Positions 47,222 to 48,852 of a stretch of 48,852 bases of DNA are shown here, piece by piece. The position numbers and the translations under genes were made by a program. Below the pieces are notes generated by a model. That model worked only from the letters and a program-made list of their open reading frames with translations. It searched no databases and had not been told where the DNA came from. This DNA comes from Polaromonas sp. YR568 (lineage in GTDB: Bacteria > Pseudomonadota > Gammaproteobacteria > Burkholderiales > Burkholderiaceae_C), in the NCBI GenBank assembly GCA_945878995.1, contig CAMCUN010000023.1, positions 1-48,852 on the forward strand, given 5' to 3'. Each line of letters opens with the position of its first letter. Position 1 is the first letter of the stretch.

Positions 47222-48352
47222 ATGCAAATGAAACTGAAATGGGGCGCAGCCGCTGCTTTGACCTTGGTGGCCGGCCTGAGCGCTGCGCAAGACACGCAGG
47301 TGGTTCGCATCGGACATGTGGCGCCCACTTCAGGCGCGCAGGCGCATTACGGCAAAGACAATGAAAACGGCGTGCGCATGGCCATCGAGGACCTGAACGC
47401 GCAAAACGTGGTCATCAACGGCAAAAAAATCCGCTTTGAAATCGTCGCCGAAGACGACGCTGCCGACCCCAAGCAGGGCACGGCCGCCGCCCAAAAGCTG
47501 TGCGACTCCAAAGTCGCCGGCGTGGTTGGTCACCTCAATTCAGGCACCACCATCCCCGCCTCCAAGGTCTACAACGACTGCGGCATTCCCCACGTCACCG
47601 GTGCGGCGACCAACCCCAACCTGACCAAGCCGGGCTACAAAACCACCTTCCGCATCATTGCCAACGACCTGGCCCTGGGCTCTGGCTTGGCGGTGCACGC
47701 CTCTGACAAGCTCAAGATCAAAAAAGTCGCCATCATTGACGACCGCACGGCTTATGGCCAAGGCGTGGCTGAAGTCTTCAAAAAGACCGCCCTGTCCAAA
47801 GGCATTCAAGTGGTGGACGAGCAGTTCACCACCGACAAAGCCACCGACTTCATGTCCATCTTGACCGCCATCAAGGCCAAGGCGCCAGACGCCGTGTTTT
47901 TCGGCGGTATGGACCCGCAAGCCGGTCCCATGCTGCGCCAAATGGAACAGCTGGGCATGGCCAACGTCAAGTACTTTGGCGGTGACGGCATTTGCACGGC
48001 AGAGATCGCCAAGCTGGCCGCTGGTGCCAAAACTTTGGGCAATGTGATTTGCGCCGAAGGCGGCGCGTCGCTGGCCAAAATGCCCGGTGGTGATGCCTGG
48101 AAAAAGCGCTACGACACCAAGTACCCTAACCAGTTCCAGGTCTACAGCCCCTACACCTATGACGCCACTTTCGTGTTGGTCGACGCCATGAAGCGCGCCA
48201 AGTCCTGGGACCCCAAGGTCTACACCCCAGAGCTGGCCAAAACCAACTTCAAGGGCGTGACGGGCAACATTGCTTTTGAGTCCAGCGGCGAACTTAAAAA
48301 CGCCGCCATCACCTTGTACAACTACAAAGACGGCAAGAAAACACCGCTCTGA
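47222..48352 (+). CDS. Branched-chain amino acid-type ABC transporter substrate-binding protein
   Basis: 376 residues from the ATG at 47222, preceded by AGGGAG at good spacing; a GTG at 47216 and an ATG at 47228 are alternatives. A signal peptide ends near GLSAAQD. The mature part is a type I periplasmic-binding fold of the LivJ/LivK family (VVRIGHVAPTSGAQAHYGKDNENG, VAEDDAADPKQGTAAAQKL, GHLNSGTTIPASKVYND, IIDDRTAYGQGVAEVFKK, YTYDATFVLVDAMKRA). It is expected to bind leucine, isoleucine, valine or a related compound. No permease or ATPase genes are next to it, so it may serve a transporter elsewhere. A strong terminator follows. Confidence 0.92.
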   Translation: MQMKLKWGAAAALTLVAGLSAAQDTQVVRIGHVAPTSGAQAHYGKDNENGVRMAIEDLNAQNVVINGKKIRFEIVAEDDAADPKQGTAAAQKLCDSKVAGVVGHLNSGTTIPASKVYNDCGIPHVTGAATNPNLTKPGYKTTFRIIANDLALGSGLAVHASDKLKIKKVAIIDDRTAYGQGVAEVFKKTALSKGIQVVDEQFTTDKATDFMSILTAIKAKAPDAVFFGGMDPQAGPMLRQMEQLGMANVKYFGGDGICTAEIAKLAAGAKTLGNVICAEGGASLAKMPGGDAWKKRYDTKYPNQFQVYSPYTYDATFVLVDAMKRAKSWDPKVYTPELAKTNFKGVTGNIAFESSGELKNAAITLYNYKDGKKTPL

Positions 48353-48372
48353 TTGTTCACAGCTGCAAAAAC

Positions 48373-48400
48373 ACAAAACCGCCTACGGGCGGTTTTGTTT
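48373..48400 (+). terminator. Rho-independent terminator after the binding protein gene
   Basis: An 11-bp inverted repeat, ACAAAACCGCC / GGCGGTTTTGT with a TACG loop (48384-48387), ends in a T-rich arm. It begins 20 bp after the stop codon. The arms make it able to work in both directions. Confidence 0.9.
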
Positions 48401-48749
48401 ACACCGATCTGCACCGTCCTGCGCTGTATAAATCAACGACTTAGCGCCCCAAGCGCCCTGGTCAGACTGGCGACTACCTTTGCCATCAACAACAACATCG
48501 ACCTGGGCGGGGGCAACACGGTTTCCATGTCCAGCGTCAACTCCGGCGTCATGGAAGTGCGCACCGAGGTGCCCCCTGGTGCCTAACTCGCCCCTGGAAA
48601 CCAGGCTCACCCGTCAGATCGCCTCATGCGGGAAAAAGATGCGGCAGCTGTTGCACACGGGCTGCTGCTCAACTGTGGCCACATCAAGGCTGGGGCTGAG
48701 CTGACCCTAAACCCGGCAGTTGGCCGCTTGCTTCCGCATCAAACACCAT
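48401..48749. other. 349-bp stretch, no convincing complete gene; possible pilin-like fragment
   Basis: The only protein-like signal is a + strand frame at about 48470-48585 reading ATTFAINNNIDLGGGNTVSM and ending EVPPGA before a TAA. Its texture resembles the C-terminal half of some type IV prepilins, which have a Val-Pro-x-(x)-Ala-Cys segment near the end. It lacks the N-terminal helix and any start, so at best it is a remnant. Nothing else stands out. Confidence 0.25.
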
Positions 48750-48852
48750 ATGAATCAAACACTTGCGCCCACGACGGTCTTCACCTCATGGGTGAAGCGC
48801 TGCACGGCCGCAGGTCTGCCGCTTCAGGCCCCTGGCGTTGTTGCTCGCACCC
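48750..48852 (+). CDS. Possible start of a gene running off the window edge
   Basis: An ATG at 48750 opens a frame (MNQTLAPTTVFTSWVKRC...) that stays open to the last base, 34 codons. No good ribosome binding site precedes it and no family is recognised, so it may be only an open stretch. Confidence 0.3.
   Translation, partial: MNQTLAPTTVFTSWVKRCTAAGLPLQAPGVVART

Overview
The window looks like a chromosomal segment of a GC-rich betaproteobacterium, most likely Burkholderiales and probably Comamonadaceae-like. I infer this from the gene neighbourhoods smc-zipA-ligA-def, surE-pcm-nlpD, dapC-dapD-dapE-prmB, lptFG divergent from pepA-holC, and a full urt/ure urea cluster. It rests on family recognition and gene order, not on a database search. 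No rRNA, tRNA, CRISPR array or intact insertion sequence was seen.

Layout. 1-2.7 kb is accessory: the 3' end of a gene with 36-bp tandem repeats, a secreted seven-repeat Sel1 protein, and two weak relics resembling toxin-antitoxin genes. 2.7-4.0 kb holds a secreted parvulin-type isomerase convergent with a CopD-like membrane protein. 4.3-15.5 kb is the urea module. ureD is on the + strand. The urea ABC transporter urtABCDE is on the - strand, driven by a good sigma-54 promoter match and with a terminator between urtA and urtB. ureA, a small unnamed membrane protein, ureB, ureC, ureE, ureF and ureG follow on the + strand. The transporter imports urea, UreABC hydrolyses it, and UreDEFG load nickel. 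The urt block thus sits in opposite orientation between ureD and the other ure genes.

15.5-16.2 kb is a non-coding array of REP-like palindromes in tandem units with an exact 125-bp period. 16.3-19.0 kb is surE-pcm-nlpD. 19.0-25.1 kb (- strand) is the lysine/diaminopimelate set dapC-dapD-dapE with prmB and an ABC-F protein. 25.3-31.0 kb is the most unusual part. It holds three tandem paralogous membrane-bound hybrid histidine kinases, all with Asn in place of one receiver-domain acidic residue. They end against a 76-residue convergent gene that resembles an isolated LytS/YehU-type phosphoacceptor helix region. 31.5-38.8 kb is smc-zipA-ligA-def.

38.9-45.0 kb (- strand) holds a BrnT/BrnA toxin-antitoxin pair, a DUF2214-like membrane protein, a methionine-type aminotransferase, a CysB-family regulator, a CbiX-like chelatase and the LPS exporter genes lptG and lptF. 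45.0-48.4 kb (+ strand) has pepA, holC and a branched-chain amino acid-type binding protein with a clear terminator. The last 450 bp has no convincing complete gene.

Most of the window is conserved housekeeping sequence. The candidates for something new are the kinase triplet with its orphan phosphoacceptor-like neighbour, the 125-bp REP array, and the small protein between ureA and ureB.
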